A program made the position numbers and the translations under genes. From contig NZ_JAMXMX010000014.1 in the NCBI RefSeq assembly GCF_024055725.1, positions 62,001 to 126,000 on the forward strand: 64,000 nucleotides of DNA, in the 5' to 3' direction. Within the stretch, counting starts at the first letter, position 1; each line of letters begins with the position of its first letter. Under the pieces are notes generated by a model, which worked only from the letters and a program-made list of their open reading frames with translations, was not told the DNA's origin and made no database searches. Positions 35,764 to 44,788 of the stretch are shown here, piece after piece. This stretch comes from Actinoallomurus spadix (GTDB lineage: Bacteria > Actinomycetota > Actinomycetes > Streptosporangiales > Streptosporangiaceae).

Positions 35764-35795
35764 GCCATCGCCTCCTAGGATCTTCATAGTGGGCA

Positions 35796-35824
35796 ACTAG
35801 AAACCCGCAGGTGTTTCACGTCAA
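35796..35824 (-). promoter_or_regulatory. SigA-type promoter of propeller copy 1 with embedded operator
   Basis: On the minus strand, TTGACG (-35, 35824-35819) and TCTAGT (-10, 35801-35796) are exactly 17 bp apart. The spacer contains GAAACC-N4-GGTGTTTC (35800-35817 read on the plus strand). The same arrangement stands before propeller copy 2. The transcript would start about 26 bases before the ATG. Confidence 0.7.
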
Positions 35825-35946
35825 GCCGGTGAGTGCCGCCCGTCCGGTTCCGGTCACCGGGGCGGCACGGAGGCGCAGGAGCGGCACGGAGGCGCAGGGG
35901 CCGCCCGAAGGCGGCCCCTGCTCGTGCTTCGCCCCCTGGCACCACG

Positions 35947-36540
35947 TCAGGTGATCGTGACCGTGGGGCTGGTGGTGTAGACGCCGGTCGCGGTGCCGGT
36001 CGGGCTGATCGTGCCGCAGGCGGCGTTGCCGGAGAACGGCACGCTGGCGCTGGTGAACGTGGCCTTGCCCGTCGCGTTGCTGTAGCTCGCCGTGATCGGC
36101 GCCGCGGCGGTCGGGGCGCCCGTCACGACGCAGCCGGGCAGCGTGCTCGTCGTCACCGTCACGCCCGCCTTGGGGATCGTGATCTTGACCGAGGTCGGGC
36201 TGGCGATGGCCAGCAGCGTCCAGCTGCCGTTCGTGTGGTTCGCGGTGATCGTCGCCGTGCCGCCGAAGTTGTCCTTGCAGCCGCTGAAGGTCGGGTCCGG
36301 GCTGATGTTGACCGGGCCGTACCCCGACGACGGGGTCGTGAACTTGATCGTCGAGCTGGTGCAGGTCACCGAGAAGGACAGCCCGGACAGGGTGCCGGCG
36401 AACTTCACGCTGCTGCTGGTGGCGGTGATCGCGGTGTTGGCCGGGCTGACGCCCGCCGCGTAGGCGGTGCCGCCCATCATGGCGACCAGGGCGCCCGCCC
36501 CGGTGACGGTCGCGGCGAGCTTCGCCGTTCTGGAGATCAT
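35947..36540 (-). CDS. Small secreted protein, Thr/Ser-rich, beta-sandwich-like
   Basis: The 197-aa protein has a signal peptide ending at AYAAG (residue 30). A mature domain follows with two probable disulfides (VTC, SGCKD, PGCVV, AACG) and repeated Thr/Ser beta-strands. There is no catalytic motif or anchor. AGGAGAGG precedes the ATG. It lies between the two propeller genes on the same strand, 122 bp after copy 2, and may be co-expressed with it. It resembles actinomycete exported proteins of unknown role. Confidence 0.82.
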   Translation of the reverse strand: MISRTAKLAATVTGAGALVAMMGGTAYAAGVSPANTAITATSSSVKFAGTLSGLSFSVTCTSSTIKFTTPSSGYGPVNISPDPTFSGCKDNFGGTATITANHTNGSWTLLAIASPTSVKITIPKAGVTVTTSTLPGCVVTGAPTAAAPITASYSNATGKATFTSASVPFSGNAACGTISPTGTATGVYTTSPTVTIT

Positions 36541-36662
36541 GTGCGTACCTCTCCTGAGGGGGCCGGGATCGGCGTCAGCGGTCCCGGGTTCTGCGGGTGG
36601 TGGCGGGTTGTCGGGACAGGGGGACGGTGCGGTGCGAGGGGGTGGCGGTCTCCTTCCTCCGG

Positions 36663-38411
36663 TCAGGGATGCGCCCCCGCGCCGACGCTGAGGATCGCGG
36701 GCAGGTCGAGGCTGTTGCCCGAGGCGGACGGCAGGCCCATGGTCGAGTTGATGACGCCGTCGAGGATTCCGCCGAGACCGCAGCCGTGGGCCTTGGGCAC
36801 GGACAGGGTGTCGTCGTTGATCTCGACGTTCAGGGGCTGCCAGCCGAGCTGCGGGTCGTGCACCGAGCCGCCGGACCGGTCCACCGGGGCCAGGCTCGCG
36901 GTGATCGGCCCGATGACGCAGTTCCCGCCGAGCAGCTGGTTGTTGAGCCGGATGTTCAGGGTCGCGGTGGCCTGCAGGCCGCTCGGACCGAACCCGACGG
37001 TCACCGGCCCCGCCAGCGACTGCGTGATCGTGAGCCTGTTGAAGGGCAGCATCGCCGCCGGTGTCATGCCGAGGATCGGGCCGATGAGCGGCAGGGTGCC
37101 GATGATGCCGCCCGGCACCTCGACCGGCACGGACTCCAGCTCCGACCCGGTGAGGGGCGGCTGGAGGACCGCCCCACCGGAGCCCAGTGAGGTGACGTAG
37201 CCGGTGACGCGCAGCGCGCCGGGCGGCATCGCCTGGCTGAAGCCGCCGATCTTCACACTGCCGCCCGTCGTGATCTGGGTCTGGCAGATGATCGCCGAGG
37301 TCGGGCAGCGGCCCTGGAACGACGCGGCGACCCGGGGACTCGTGCCGTCGGCGATCGGCGGGGTGGCGGCGTGCGGCGAGCCGGAGGGCGGCGCGCCGGG
37401 GTTCAGCCGGCCGACGGCGCCCTTGCCCGCCTCGGTGAACCACAGCGCTCCCCCGGGCCCCTTGGTGATCCGCATCGGGGCCGACAGGGCGTCCGGCAGC
37501 GGGTACTCGGAGATCTTCTTGGAAGCGGGGACGATCCGGCCGACGTTGCCGGCCGCGGCCTCCGTGAACCACACGTTGCCGTCCGGACCGGCGGTGATGC
37601 CCTCCGGCGCGGAGTTCGCGGTCGGCACGGCGTACTCGGTGATGGCGCCGGTGCCGGGGACGATGCGGCCGATCTTGCCGACGCCGGGCTCGGTGAACCA
37701 GACCGCGCCGTCCGGGCCGGTCGTGATGCCGCCGGCCGCCGGGTCGCCCTCGCCCGACGAGCCGGGCGCGTAGGTGGTGACGCCGCCCGTGGCCGGATCC
37801 AGCCGCCCGATCGACCCGCCGTTCGTGTCGGTGAACCACAGCGCCCGGTCGGGGCCCGTGGTGATCGCGTACGGCGACAGGCCGACGGTGGCGTACGCGG
37901 TGACCGCGCCCGAGGAGGCGATCCGGCCGACCGCGCCGGACGGGCCGCCGGCGAACCACATGGCGCCGTCCGGGCCGGCGGTGATGTCGGTGAGCTGACC
38001 GCCCGCGAAGCTCACGTCCCCGGTGGCGGGCACCTCGTAGGCGGTCACCGCACCGGTCGCGGGGTCGGCCTTTCCGACGCGCGGCACGGCCGTGGACGCG
38101 TCGGTGAACCACACCGTGCCGTCCGACGCGGTCGCGGCGCCCTCCGGGACGGCCACGTTGTGCTGCGCGTTCGCCGGGACGGCGAACTCCTTCACCGCGC
38201 CGAGGGCGTCGACGCGGCCGAGGCCACGCGCGTGCTCGGTGAACCACACGGTGCCGCCCGGCCCGGCCGCCAGGCTCAGCGGCGCGCTGTCGGGGATGCT
38301 CACCGGGAACTCGGTGACCGTGCCCGCGGCGGCCTCCGCCGGAACGCACGGGAGGGCCACGGCGAGTGCGGCCAGCAGGAGCGTTCCCGCTCTGGATCCA
38401 CGATGGCGCAT
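36663..38411 (-). CDS. Secreted seven-bladed beta-propeller protein, virginiamycin-B-lyase-like, copy 2
   Basis: The 582-aa paralogue of the 33868-35763 protein has a signal peptide ending near AEAAAG, a propeller of GPDGxxWFTE repeats and the same Cys-containing C-terminal domain (ICQTQITTGGSVKIGGF, GNCVIGPITASL). It lacks the basic tail of copy 1. Histidines occur only in the first blade (TEHARG, AQHNV), not at lyase catalytic positions, so binding rather than catalysis is likely. AAGGAGG precedes the ATG at 38411, in a start region almost identical to that of copy 1. It is divergent from a TetR gene. Confidence 0.88.
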   Translation of the reverse strand: MRHRGSRAGTLLLAALAVALPCVPAEAAAGTVTEFPVSIPDSAPLSLAAGPGGTVWFTEHARGLGRVDALGAVKEFAVPANAQHNVAVPEGAATASDGTVWFTDASTAVPRVGKADPATGAVTAYEVPATGDVSFAGGQLTDITAGPDGAMWFAGGPSGAVGRIASSGAVTAYATVGLSPYAITTGPDRALWFTDTNGGSIGRLDPATGGVTTYAPGSSGEGDPAAGGITTGPDGAVWFTEPGVGKIGRIVPGTGAITEYAVPTANSAPEGITAGPDGNVWFTEAAAGNVGRIVPASKKISEYPLPDALSAPMRITKGPGGALWFTEAGKGAVGRLNPGAPPSGSPHAATPPIADGTSPRVAASFQGRCPTSAIICQTQITTGGSVKIGGFSQAMPPGALRVTGYVTSLGSGGAVLQPPLTGSELESVPVEVPGGIIGTLPLIGPILGMTPAAMLPFNRLTITQSLAGPVTVGFGPSGLQATATLNIRLNNQLLGGNCVIGPITASLAPVDRSGGSVHDPQLGWQPLNVEINDDTLSVPKAHGCGLGGILDGVINSTMGLPSASGNSLDLPAILSVGAGAHP

Positions 38412-38489
38412 GCCACCGCCTCCTTGGGATTCATCCCCCGAGGACGACGTTCGGCTCGAAACCTGTCGGTAACAAACAAGCTTCCTGCA

Positions 38490-38518
38490 AATAGAAACCG
38501 TACGGTGTCTCATGTCAA
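38490..38518 (-). promoter_or_regulatory. SigA-type promoter of propeller copy 2 with embedded operator
   Basis: On the minus strand, TTGACA (-35, 38518-38513) and TCTATT (-10, 38495-38490) have a 17-bp spacer. The spacer contains GAAACC-GTAC-GGTGTCTC, whose core ACCGTACGGT is a perfect palindrome. Copy 1 has the same promoter with the same flanking motif. A TetR gene lies divergently 126 bp away. Confidence 0.75.
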
Positions 38519-38643
38519 CCACGGCCGGTGCAACGGCCGGATCCGGCCGCCGCCGGACCCGATCGGGGCGCCCGGCTGCATTCCCACGTCCACCGGCAGG
38601 CGATAGACAGCCGGATGACGGTGCCACCGACGGGAGGTCACCC

Positions 38644-39405
38644 ATGCGCGACGGAGCCCCGGAAGGCGGGCGCCCATGCGAGCCGCACGCGGACCACACG
38701 GCGGCACGGCGGGCCCGGCCGGCGGACGCGGAGGCCGCCGCGGCGCGCCCGACCGGACCGCCCGGTGCCGGGCGGAGCCGGCCGCCGGGCGCGGACGACG
38801 CGGCGGCACGGCGGACCCGGTTGATGGACGCGCTCGTCGCCGTGGTGGCCGAGCGCGGATTCCCGCGGACGACGATCGGCGCGGTGGCGGCCAGGGCCGG
38901 GTTACCGGCCGCCACGTTCCACGACCACTTCTGCGACCTCGATGACTGCTTCCTGGCGGCGTACGAGCGTGGCACCCGTGCCCTGCTGGCCCGCGCGGAG
39001 ACCGCCTACCGGGCGGAGGCGTCCTGGCCCGCGGCGGTCCGCGCCGGGCTGCGCGCGGCCCTCGAACTGGCGGCCGCCGAACCCGCCCTCGCCCGGATGT
39101 GCGTCATCGACGCGAGCACGGCGGGCCCCCGGGTGCACCGGGCGCGGCAGGCGTTCCTGGCGAGGTTCCGCTCGTTCCTCGGCGGACCGGGCATCCCGCG
39201 GATCCCGGGCGAGATCCGGAACGCCATCATCGGCGGGGTCTACACGATGGTCTACAACCACGTGGAGAGCGACCGGACCGCGGAACTCCCCGACCTGGCG
39301 GACCCGCTCGCCGACTTCCTGCTGGCGTTCTACCGCGAGGGCGGCTCACCGGCCCCCAGCTGGGCCGCGGCCTCCTCGCGGCCGAGGGGCAGCAGCGCGA
39401 AGTAG
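38644..39405 (+). CDS. TetR-family regulator, paralogue A
   Basis: The 253-aa protein has a Pro/Ala/Arg-rich N-terminal extension of about 55 residues. An HTH follows (RTRLMDALVAVVAERGFPRTTIGAVAARAGLPAATFHDHF), then DLDDCFLAAYERGTRALL and an all-helical ligand domain. GGGAGG lies 7 bases before the ATG, fixing the start. The divergent propeller gene has a TetR-like palindrome in its promoter and is the likely target. The last 76 bp overlap the convergent, homologous TetR gene. Confidence 0.88.
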   Translation: MRDGAPEGGRPCEPHADHTAARRARPADAEAAAARPTGPPGAGRSRPPGADDAAARRTRLMDALVAVVAERGFPRTTIGAVAARAGLPAATFHDHFCDLDDCFLAAYERGTRALLARAETAYRAEASWPAAVRAGLRAALELAAAEPALARMCVIDASTAGPRVHRARQAFLARFRSFLGGPGIPRIPGEIRNAIIGGVYTMVYNHVESDRTAELPDLADPLADFLLAFYREGGSPAPSWAAASSRPRGSSAK

Positions 39406-40079
39406 ACCAGGGACGGCAGCATCGCCGGCAGGCGGTCGCCCTCGCCCGCCTCCACCGCCGCGTAGACCGCTCCGTAGATCCCGCCGATGATCGCGTCGAT
39501 GACGACCGTGGGCAGGGACGGCAGGTCGTACGCCGGGTCGGTGAAGAACTTACGGAAGCGCGCGAGGTGCTGGATCCGTGCCTTGCGCAACCGGGGACCG
39601 GCCGCGTTCACCTCGACCAGGGCGGCACGGGCGAACAGCGGCTCCGCGGCGAGGAGCTCCAGCATGACCCGCAGCCCGGCGCGGATGCCCTCCGGCCAGG
39701 AGGGCGCGCCGTGGTACGCGTGCGCCATCCGGTCGAGGAGGATGCCGGTGCCCCGCTGGTAGGCAGCGAGGAAGCAGTCGTCCATCTCGGTGAAGTGGAC
39801 GTAGAACGTCTTCTTGGTCACCCCGGCGGCCTCGGTGATCCTGCTGATCGTCGTCCGCGGGTACCCGTGCTCGGCGACCACCTGGACGAAGCCGTCGATG
39901 AGGCGGTCCCGCTGGATGTCGGCGACGGTCTCCGGCGGCAGCCCGTGCCGCCCCGGCTTGATGGCCCGGCCGGGCTCCCGGGCGGAACGGGATCCGGGGA
40001 TGGCCGGCTCCGCGTCTCTCACCGCCGCAGAAGCGGGGGCTGGACCGGTCGCCGCCGGCCGTTCGGACTGCCTCGCCAT
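39330..40079 (-). CDS. TetR-family regulator, paralogue B
   Basis: The 249-aa protein has an N-terminal extension, an HTH (DGFVQVVAEHGYPRTTISRITEAAGVTKKTFYVHF) and a ligand domain that parallels paralogue A (MDDCFLAAYQRGTGILL, SWPEGIRAGLRVMLELLAAEP). The ATG at 40079 was chosen; a GTG at 40124 is the alternative. It is divergent from the DHA2 exporter and probably represses it through the AAGGT-T-ACCTT site at 40165. Its 3' end overlaps that of paralogue A in antisense. Confidence 0.88.
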   Translation of the reverse strand: MARQSERPAATGPAPASAAVRDAEPAIPGSRSAREPGRAIKPGRHGLPPETVADIQRDRLIDGFVQVVAEHGYPRTTISRITEAAGVTKKTFYVHFTEMDDCFLAAYQRGTGILLDRMAHAYHGAPSWPEGIRAGLRVMLELLAAEPLFARAALVEVNAAGPRLRKARIQHLARFRKFFTDPAYDLPSLPTVVIDAIIGGIYGAVYAAVEAGEGDRLPAMLPSLVYFALLPLGREEAAAQLGAGEPPSR

Positions 40080-40164
40080 GGAATCCGCGCGTTTCTCCGT
40101 AGAACCGAAGGAGCCGGTCGTCACCGACCGTCCGGCTCACCCTACTCGGGGGCCTCGACGGCGA

Positions 40165-40175
40165 AAGGTTACCTT
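40165..40175. promoter_or_regulatory. Candidate TetR operator AAGGT-T-ACCTT
   Basis: A perfect 5-1-5 palindrome lies midway in the gap between TetR paralogue B and the DHA2 exporter. Sites of this kind commonly control actinomycete drug exporters. Confidence 0.5.
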
Positions 40176-40257
40176 CCGTACCCGGGGAGCGCACGAGGTC
40201 CCGGCCCGGCCCGCCTTCGGCGGTTTGGACCGTTCTGTCCGGAGCAAAGTCAGCCTC

Positions 40258-41736
40258 ATGCGGACGGAACCCCACCCCGATCACCCTGATCACCCCGTGC
40301 GGCACCGCTGGCAGGCGCTGGCGATCTGCCTGGTCGCCGCCTTCATGACCCTCCTCGACGTCAGCATCGTCAACGTCGCGCTGCCCTCCATCCGCGCCGG
40401 CCTGCACGCGACACCGGACGGGCTGCAGTGGATCCTCAGCGGCTACGCCCTGACGTTCGGCCTCGTCCTGGTCGCCGCCGGCCGGCTCGGCGACGCGCGC
40501 AGCCGCCGGGCGGTCTTCATGACCGGCCTGATCGTCTTCACCCTGGCCAGCGCCGCCGCCGGCATCGCGCAGAACATCGCCTGGCTGGTCGCCGCCCGGC
40601 TCGTCCAGGGCGTCGCGGGCGGCATGCTGAACCCGCAGATCGCGGGGCTGATCCAGGTGATGTTCCGCGGGCCGGAGCGGGGCCGGGCGTTCGGGAGCCT
40701 CGGCGCCACGATCGGCATCGCCACCGCCGCGGGCCCGATCCTCGGCGGCGCGATCATCGCGCTCGCCGGCCCGCAGGAGGGCTGGCGGTGGGTGTTCTAC
40801 GTCAACGTCCCGGTCGGGCTGATCGCGCTGCCGCTGGCCTGGCGGCTGCTGCCGGCGCCGGGCCGGACGAGCCGCCGGCGGAGCCTCGACCCGTTCGGCG
40901 TCGTGCTCCTGGGAGCCGGCGTGGTGGCTCTGCTTCTCCCGTTCGTCCAGGAACAGCAGTGGCGCGGCCCGGCGAAGTGGCTGCTCGTCCCCGCCGCCGC
41001 CGTCCTGCTCGCGCTCTTCCTGTGGTGGGAGCGGCGGCACGACGAGCCGATGGTCGACCTCGGCCTGTTCCGGCTCCGCTCGTACGCGCTCGGCTCGGCG
41101 ATCGCGCTGCTGTACTTCGCGGGATTCACCGCCATCTTCTTCATCTTCACGCTGTACCTGCAGAACGGCCTGCACTACAGCGCGCTGAAGGCCGGGCTGG
41201 CGATCACTCCGTTCGCGGTCGGATCGGGTGCGGCGGCCGCCGTCGGCGGCCGGATCGTCTCGCGGTTCGGCCGGCCGCTCGTGGCGGTCGGCCTCGTCCT
41301 CGTAGGGATCGGGCTGACGGGCGTGCTCCTCGCCGTGCACTTCGACTCCGGCCCGCGGGTCGCCCTGGCCACCGCCCTGCCCTTCCTCGTGGCGGGGCTC
41401 GGCAGCGGCCTGGTGATCGCGCCCAACCAGACGATCACCCTCTCGGAGGTCCCGCCCGAGGGCGGCGGCAGCGCCGCGGGGGTCCTGCAGACCGGACAGC
41501 GGATCGGCACCGCGGTCGGCATCGCGGCCGTCGGCTCGGTGTTCTTCACCGCCGTGCGCGGTACGCACGGCGGCTGGGCGACGGCGTTCCAGCACGCGCT
41601 GTACGTCGTCCTCGCGTTCGTGGCCGCGGCGCTGCTCGCCGCGTTCGCCGATCTGCTCACCGGCCGCCGTACGGTCCACCGCCCCGGCCGCCACGCGCGT
41701 CACCACGCGAACCGCCACCCCGTCGCGGGCGGTTAG
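40258..41736 (+). CDS. DHA2-family MFS multidrug exporter (14 TM)
   Basis: The 492-aa protein has 14 hydrophobic segments and the DHA2 motif LLDVSIVNVALPSIRAGL in helix 1. GRLGDARSRR forms the helix 2-3 loop, and motif C follows (GIATAAGPILGGAII). Such proteins export drugs or lipids using the proton gradient. The ATG at 40258 gives a short His/Pro/Asp N-terminus typical of the family. The ribosome site is weak. It is probably repressed by the divergent TetR paralogue B. Its stop codon overlaps a SigB-type promoter for the next gene. Confidence 0.92.
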   Translation: MRTEPHPDHPDHPVRHRWQALAICLVAAFMTLLDVSIVNVALPSIRAGLHATPDGLQWILSGYALTFGLVLVAAGRLGDARSRRAVFMTGLIVFTLASAAAGIAQNIAWLVAARLVQGVAGGMLNPQIAGLIQVMFRGPERGRAFGSLGATIGIATAAGPILGGAIIALAGPQEGWRWVFYVNVPVGLIALPLAWRLLPAPGRTSRRRSLDPFGVVLLGAGVVALLLPFVQEQQWRGPAKWLLVPAAAVLLALFLWWERRHDEPMVDLGLFRLRSYALGSAIALLYFAGFTAIFFIFTLYLQNGLHYSALKAGLAITPFAVGSGAAAAVGGRIVSRFGRPLVAVGLVLVGIGLTGVLLAVHFDSGPRVALATALPFLVAGLGSGLVIAPNQTITLSEVPPEGGGSAAGVLQTGQRIGTAVGIAAVGSVFFTAVRGTHGGWATAFQHALYVVLAFVAAALLAAFADLLTGRRTVHRPGRHARHHANRHPVAGG

Positions 41737-41755
41737 CGGGGAAAGTCCCGGGTAG
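41732..41755 (+). promoter_or_regulatory. SigB-type stress promoter for the acidic small protein
   Basis: GTTA (41732-41735), 14 bases, then GGGTAG (41750-41755) matches the streptomycete SigB-type pattern GNNT-N14-16-GGGTAY except for the last base. The same spacing and GGGTAG stand before the ClpC-like gene. The expected leader is about 75 nt and contains two small hairpins at 41769-41786 and 41794-41809. Confidence 0.6.
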
Positions 41756-41835
41756 GGCAGCGCGCATGACGGAGATCTACCTCCGTGTGAACGACGGACC
41801 GCACTCCGTGAGCACCGAAACCCCGTGGAGGCGCC

Positions 41836-42096
41836 ATGACCGAACGTGATCTTCCGGACCGGGGCCAGCCCGCGAACCCGGAGGAGGTCGTCCACCGCGA
41901 TCCGATCCCGGACGAGACACCGGGCATCGAGGAACCCGAGGCCGACTTCATCGAGCAGCGCCTCGACACGGACCGGGAGGAGGAGGGCCCCGCGGAGCGC
42001 CCGCCCCTCGAGGAACTCCCCATCGACGCCAACGAGGCCGACGTCATCGAACAGCAGACCACCGCACGCGCCGACCAGGACGAGGACTACCCCTGA
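41836..42096 (+). CDS. Small acidic, probably disordered protein
   Basis: The 86-aa protein is rich in Glu, Asp and Pro. It carries two copies of an EAD-[FV]-IEQ segment (about residues 34-40 and 67-73), suggesting two copies of one short interaction motif. There is no hydrophobic core, signal peptide or cysteine. GTGGAGG lies just before the ATG. It stands behind a SigB-type promoter and directly before the ClpC-like gene, so a stress-related role is likely. The function is unknown. Confidence 0.72.
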   Translation: MTERDLPDRGQPANPEEVVHRDPIPDETPGIEEPEADFIEQRLDTDREEEGPAERPPLEELPIDANEADVIEQQTTARADQDEDYP

Positions 42097-42101
42097 CCCG
42101 C

Positions 42102-42125
42102 GTTTCGGACTCCCGCCTCGGGTAG
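42102..42125 (+). promoter_or_regulatory. SigB-type stress promoter for the ClpC-like gene
   Basis: GTTT (42102-42105), 14 bases, then GGGTAG (42120-42125). This is the best match in the window to the GNNT-N14-16-GGGTAY pattern. It lies 6 bp after the acidic protein stop codon and 47 bp before the ClpC-like ATG. Confidence 0.68.
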
Positions 42126-42172
42126 GGGTCGCGCGAGCAGCCGAAACGCGCACGCCGGGTGAGGAGGTCGAC

Positions 42173-44716
42173 ATGCCTGAAGGACGGAACGAGCGCGAGG
42201 AGTCGGACCAGTTCGAGGAGTTCCTGGCCCGGTTCTTCGGGACGGGCGCGCCCCGGCGGCCCACCAACCGCGTCAACATCGCGCGCTTCATGACCGAGGG
42301 CGCCCGCGAACTCGTCCGCGACGCCGCCGTCAAGGCCGCCGAGTGGGGCGGCCCCGACCTGGACACCGACCACCTGCTGTGGGCGGCGACCCGCCAGGAC
42401 GTGACCCGGCACCTGCTGGACCGCGCCGGCGCCGACCCGGAGACCCTCGCCCGGCAGGCCGCCCAGCACGTACGGCGCGGTCCGGCCCGCGAGGACGTCT
42501 CCGCGCGGCTCACCCCGTCGGCCAAGCGCGCACTGCTGGACGCCCACCAGATCTCCCGTGCCCTGGACGCCTCCTACATCGGCCCGGAGCACATCCTGTT
42601 CGCGCTCGCGGCCAATCCCGAGTCGGCGGCCGGCCGCCTGCTCCTCGCCGCGCGGATCACGCCGGAGTCCCTGCGGAAGGCGATCGGCGGCACGCCCGGC
42701 GGCACCACCGTCCACCCGCCGTCCGGCACGCCCACCCTCGACGAGTTCGGGCGCGACCTGAGCGCGATGGCCGCCGAGGGCAAGGTCGACCCCGTCGTCG
42801 GCCGCGACGAGGAGATCGAGCAGACCATCGAGGTGCTGTCCCGGCGCACGAAGAACAACCCGGTCCTCATCGGTGACCCCGGCGTGGGCAAGACCGCCAT
42901 CGTCGAGGGCATCGCCGAGCGCGTCGTCGAGGGCGAGGTGCCGGAGATCCTGCGCGGCAAGCGCCTCATCCAGCTGGACCTGGCCGGGCTGGTCGCCGGA
43001 ACCCGCTTCCGCGGCGACTTCGAGGAACGGCTGAAGAAGGTCGTCGAGGAGATCAGCACGCACGGCGACGAGATCCTCGTGTTCATCGACGAGATCCACA
43101 CGATGGTGACCGCCGGCGGGGCCGAGGGCGGCATGAGCGCCGGGAACATGCTCAAGCCCGCCCTGGCCCGCGGAGAACTGCACGTCATCGGCGCGACGAC
43201 CGTGGACGAGTACCGCAAGAACATCGAGAAGGACGCCGCCCTCGAACGCCGCTTCCAGCCCATCCTCGTGCCCGAGCCGAGCCCCGACGACTCCATCGAG
43301 ATCCTCTGCGGGCTGCAGGACCGGTACGAGGCGCACCACCAGGTGCGGTTCACCGACGAGGCGCTGGTCGCGGCGGTCGACCTGTCGAGCCGGTACCTCA
43401 CCGACCGGTTCCTGCCGGACAAGGCGATCGACCTCATCGACCAGGCCGGCGCCCGCGTCCGGCTGCGCACCACGACGCCCGGCCGTAACGTACGGCGCCT
43501 GGAGGAGGAGCTGGACCATCGCCGCCGGGAGAAGGACCAGGCCGTCGCGGACGAGAAGTACGAGAAGGCCGCCGCCCTCCGCGACCAGATCGCCGAGCTG
43601 GAGGACCGCGTCGCCACCACGACCGGCGAGGACGACGAGGCCGCGACCGTGCCCGAGGTCACCGCGGAGGACATCGCCGAGGTCGTCTCGCGCATCACCG
43701 GGATCCCCCTCGCCCAGCTGACCCTGGAGGAACGCGAGCGCCTGCTCCGGCTCGAGGAGCACCTGCACGAACGGGTCGTCGGCCAGGACGAGGCCGTCGC
43801 CGCGGTCGCCGAGGCGGTCCGCCGTTCCCGCGCGGGCCTCGGCGACCCGGACCGGCCGATCGGCAGCTTCCTGTTCCTCGGGCCGACCGGCGTCGGCAAG
43901 ACGGAACTGGCCCGCGCGCTGGCCGAGGCCCTGTTCGGCAGCCAGGACCGGATGGTGCGCTTCGACATGAGCGAGTTCCAGGAGCGGCACACGGTCAGCC
44001 GGCTCACCGGCGCGCCGCCCGGCTACGTCGGTTACGAGGAGGCCGGTCAGCTGACCGAGGCCGTACGCCGCCGCCCGTACTCCGTCGTCCTGCTGGACGA
44101 GATCGAGAAGGCCCACCCCGACCTGTTCAACGTCCTGCTGCAGCTGCTCGACGACGGGCGCCTCACCGACGCGCAGGGCCGTACGGTCGACTTCCGCAAC
44201 ACGGTCGTCATCATGACCAGCAACCTGGGCTCCGACGTGATCGGCACCGGCGGGCTGGCCACCGGTTTCTCCGACGCGGGCGGCGGGGAGGACACGTCGC
44301 TGCGCGAGCAGATCATGCGGCGGCTGCGCGATGCGTTCCGCCCGGAGTTCCTCAACCGCATCGACGAGATCATCGTCTTCCGCCGGCTCGACGCCGAACA
44401 GCTACGGCGGATCACGGACCTGCTGCTGGACGAGACCCGTCGCCGCCTGCGCGCGCAGAACCTGTCGATCGACTTCACCAAGGAGGCGGTGGACTGGCTC
44501 GCGCGCCGGGGCCACCAGCCGGAGTTCGGCGCGCGGCCGCTGCGGCGCACGATCCAGCGCGAGGTCGACAACCGCCTGTCGAGCATGCTGCTGGGCGGCC
44601 GGCTGAGCCCGGGCGACGACGTCCGGGCGACCGTGCACGACGACCGGCTCGAGTTCGCGGTGACGACCCCGAGCGGCGACCGCGTCACCGTCACCCCCGC
44701 CCACCGGCAGGCCTGA
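42173..44716 (+). CDS. ClpC/ClpA-type AAA+ unfoldase
   Basis: The 847-aa protein has a double Clp-N domain (about 35-180). AAA-1 follows with Walker A GDPGVGKT and FIDEIHTMV, then a middle domain with coiled-coil [18 protein letters not shown] and a UVR-like [19 protein letters not shown]-2 has GPTGVGKTE and [11 protein letters not shown], with a C-terminal ClpB-D2-small domain. It should unfold proteins for ClpP or act as a disaggregase; I could not clearly locate a ClpP-binding loop. The N-terminal lead (residues 1-34) is unusual. GAGGAGG precedes the ATG at 42173. It is not the housekeeping ClpC in context but a stress-inducible paralogue. Confidence 0.9.
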   Translation: MPEGRNEREESDQFEEFLARFFGTGAPRRPTNRVNIARFMTEGARELVRDAAVKAAEWGGPDLDTDHLLWAATRQDVTRHLLDRAGADPETLARQAAQHVRRGPAREDVSARLTPSAKRALLDAHQISRALDASYIGPEHILFALAANPESAAGRLLLAARITPESLRKAIGGTPGGTTVHPPSGTPTLDEFGRDLSAMAAEGKVDPVVGRDEEIEQTIEVLSRRTKNNPVLIGDPGVGKTAIVEGIAERVVEGEVPEILRGKRLIQLDLAGLVAGTRFRGDFEERLKKVVEEISTHGDEILVFIDEIHTMVTAGGAEGGMSAGNMLKPALARGELHVIGATTVDEYRKNIEKDAALERRFQPILVPEPSPDDSIEILCGLQDRYEAHHQVRFTDEALVAAVDLSSRYLTDRFLPDKAIDLIDQAGARVRLRTTTPGRNVRRLEEELDHRRREKDQAVADEKYEKAAALRDQIAELEDRVATTTGEDDEAATVPEVTAEDIAEVVSRITGIPLAQLTLEERERLLRLEEHLHERVVGQDEAVAAVAEAVRRSRAGLGDPDRPIGSFLFLGPTGVGKTELARALAEALFGSQDRMVRFDMSEFQERHTVSRLTGAPPGYVGYEEAGQLTEAVRRRPYSVVLLDEIEKAHPDLFNVLLQLLDDGRLTDAQGRTVDFRNTVVIMTSNLGSDVIGTGGLATGFSDAGGGEDTSLREQIMRRLRDAFRPEFLNRIDEIIVFRRLDAEQLRRITDLLLDETRRRLRAQNLSIDFTKEAVDWLARRGHQPEFGARPLRRTIQREVDNRLSSMLLGGRLSPGDDVRATVHDDRLEFAVTTPSGDRVTVTPAHRQA

Positions 44717-44788
44717 GCCGGCGAGGGGCCGGACGCCCGGGCCGGATGGTCGGCCCGTCGCCGACGGAGCCGTTGACCGGTGAGCGGG

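Noticed and set aside
36597-37190. Plus-strand frame within propeller copy 2
   Set aside because: It has shadow composition; the opposite strand encodes a signal peptide and propeller repeats.
33868-38411. Streptogramin (virginiamycin B) resistance lyases
   Set aside because: The fold matches, but the propellers lack histidines where catalysis requires them, so a resistance call is not justified.
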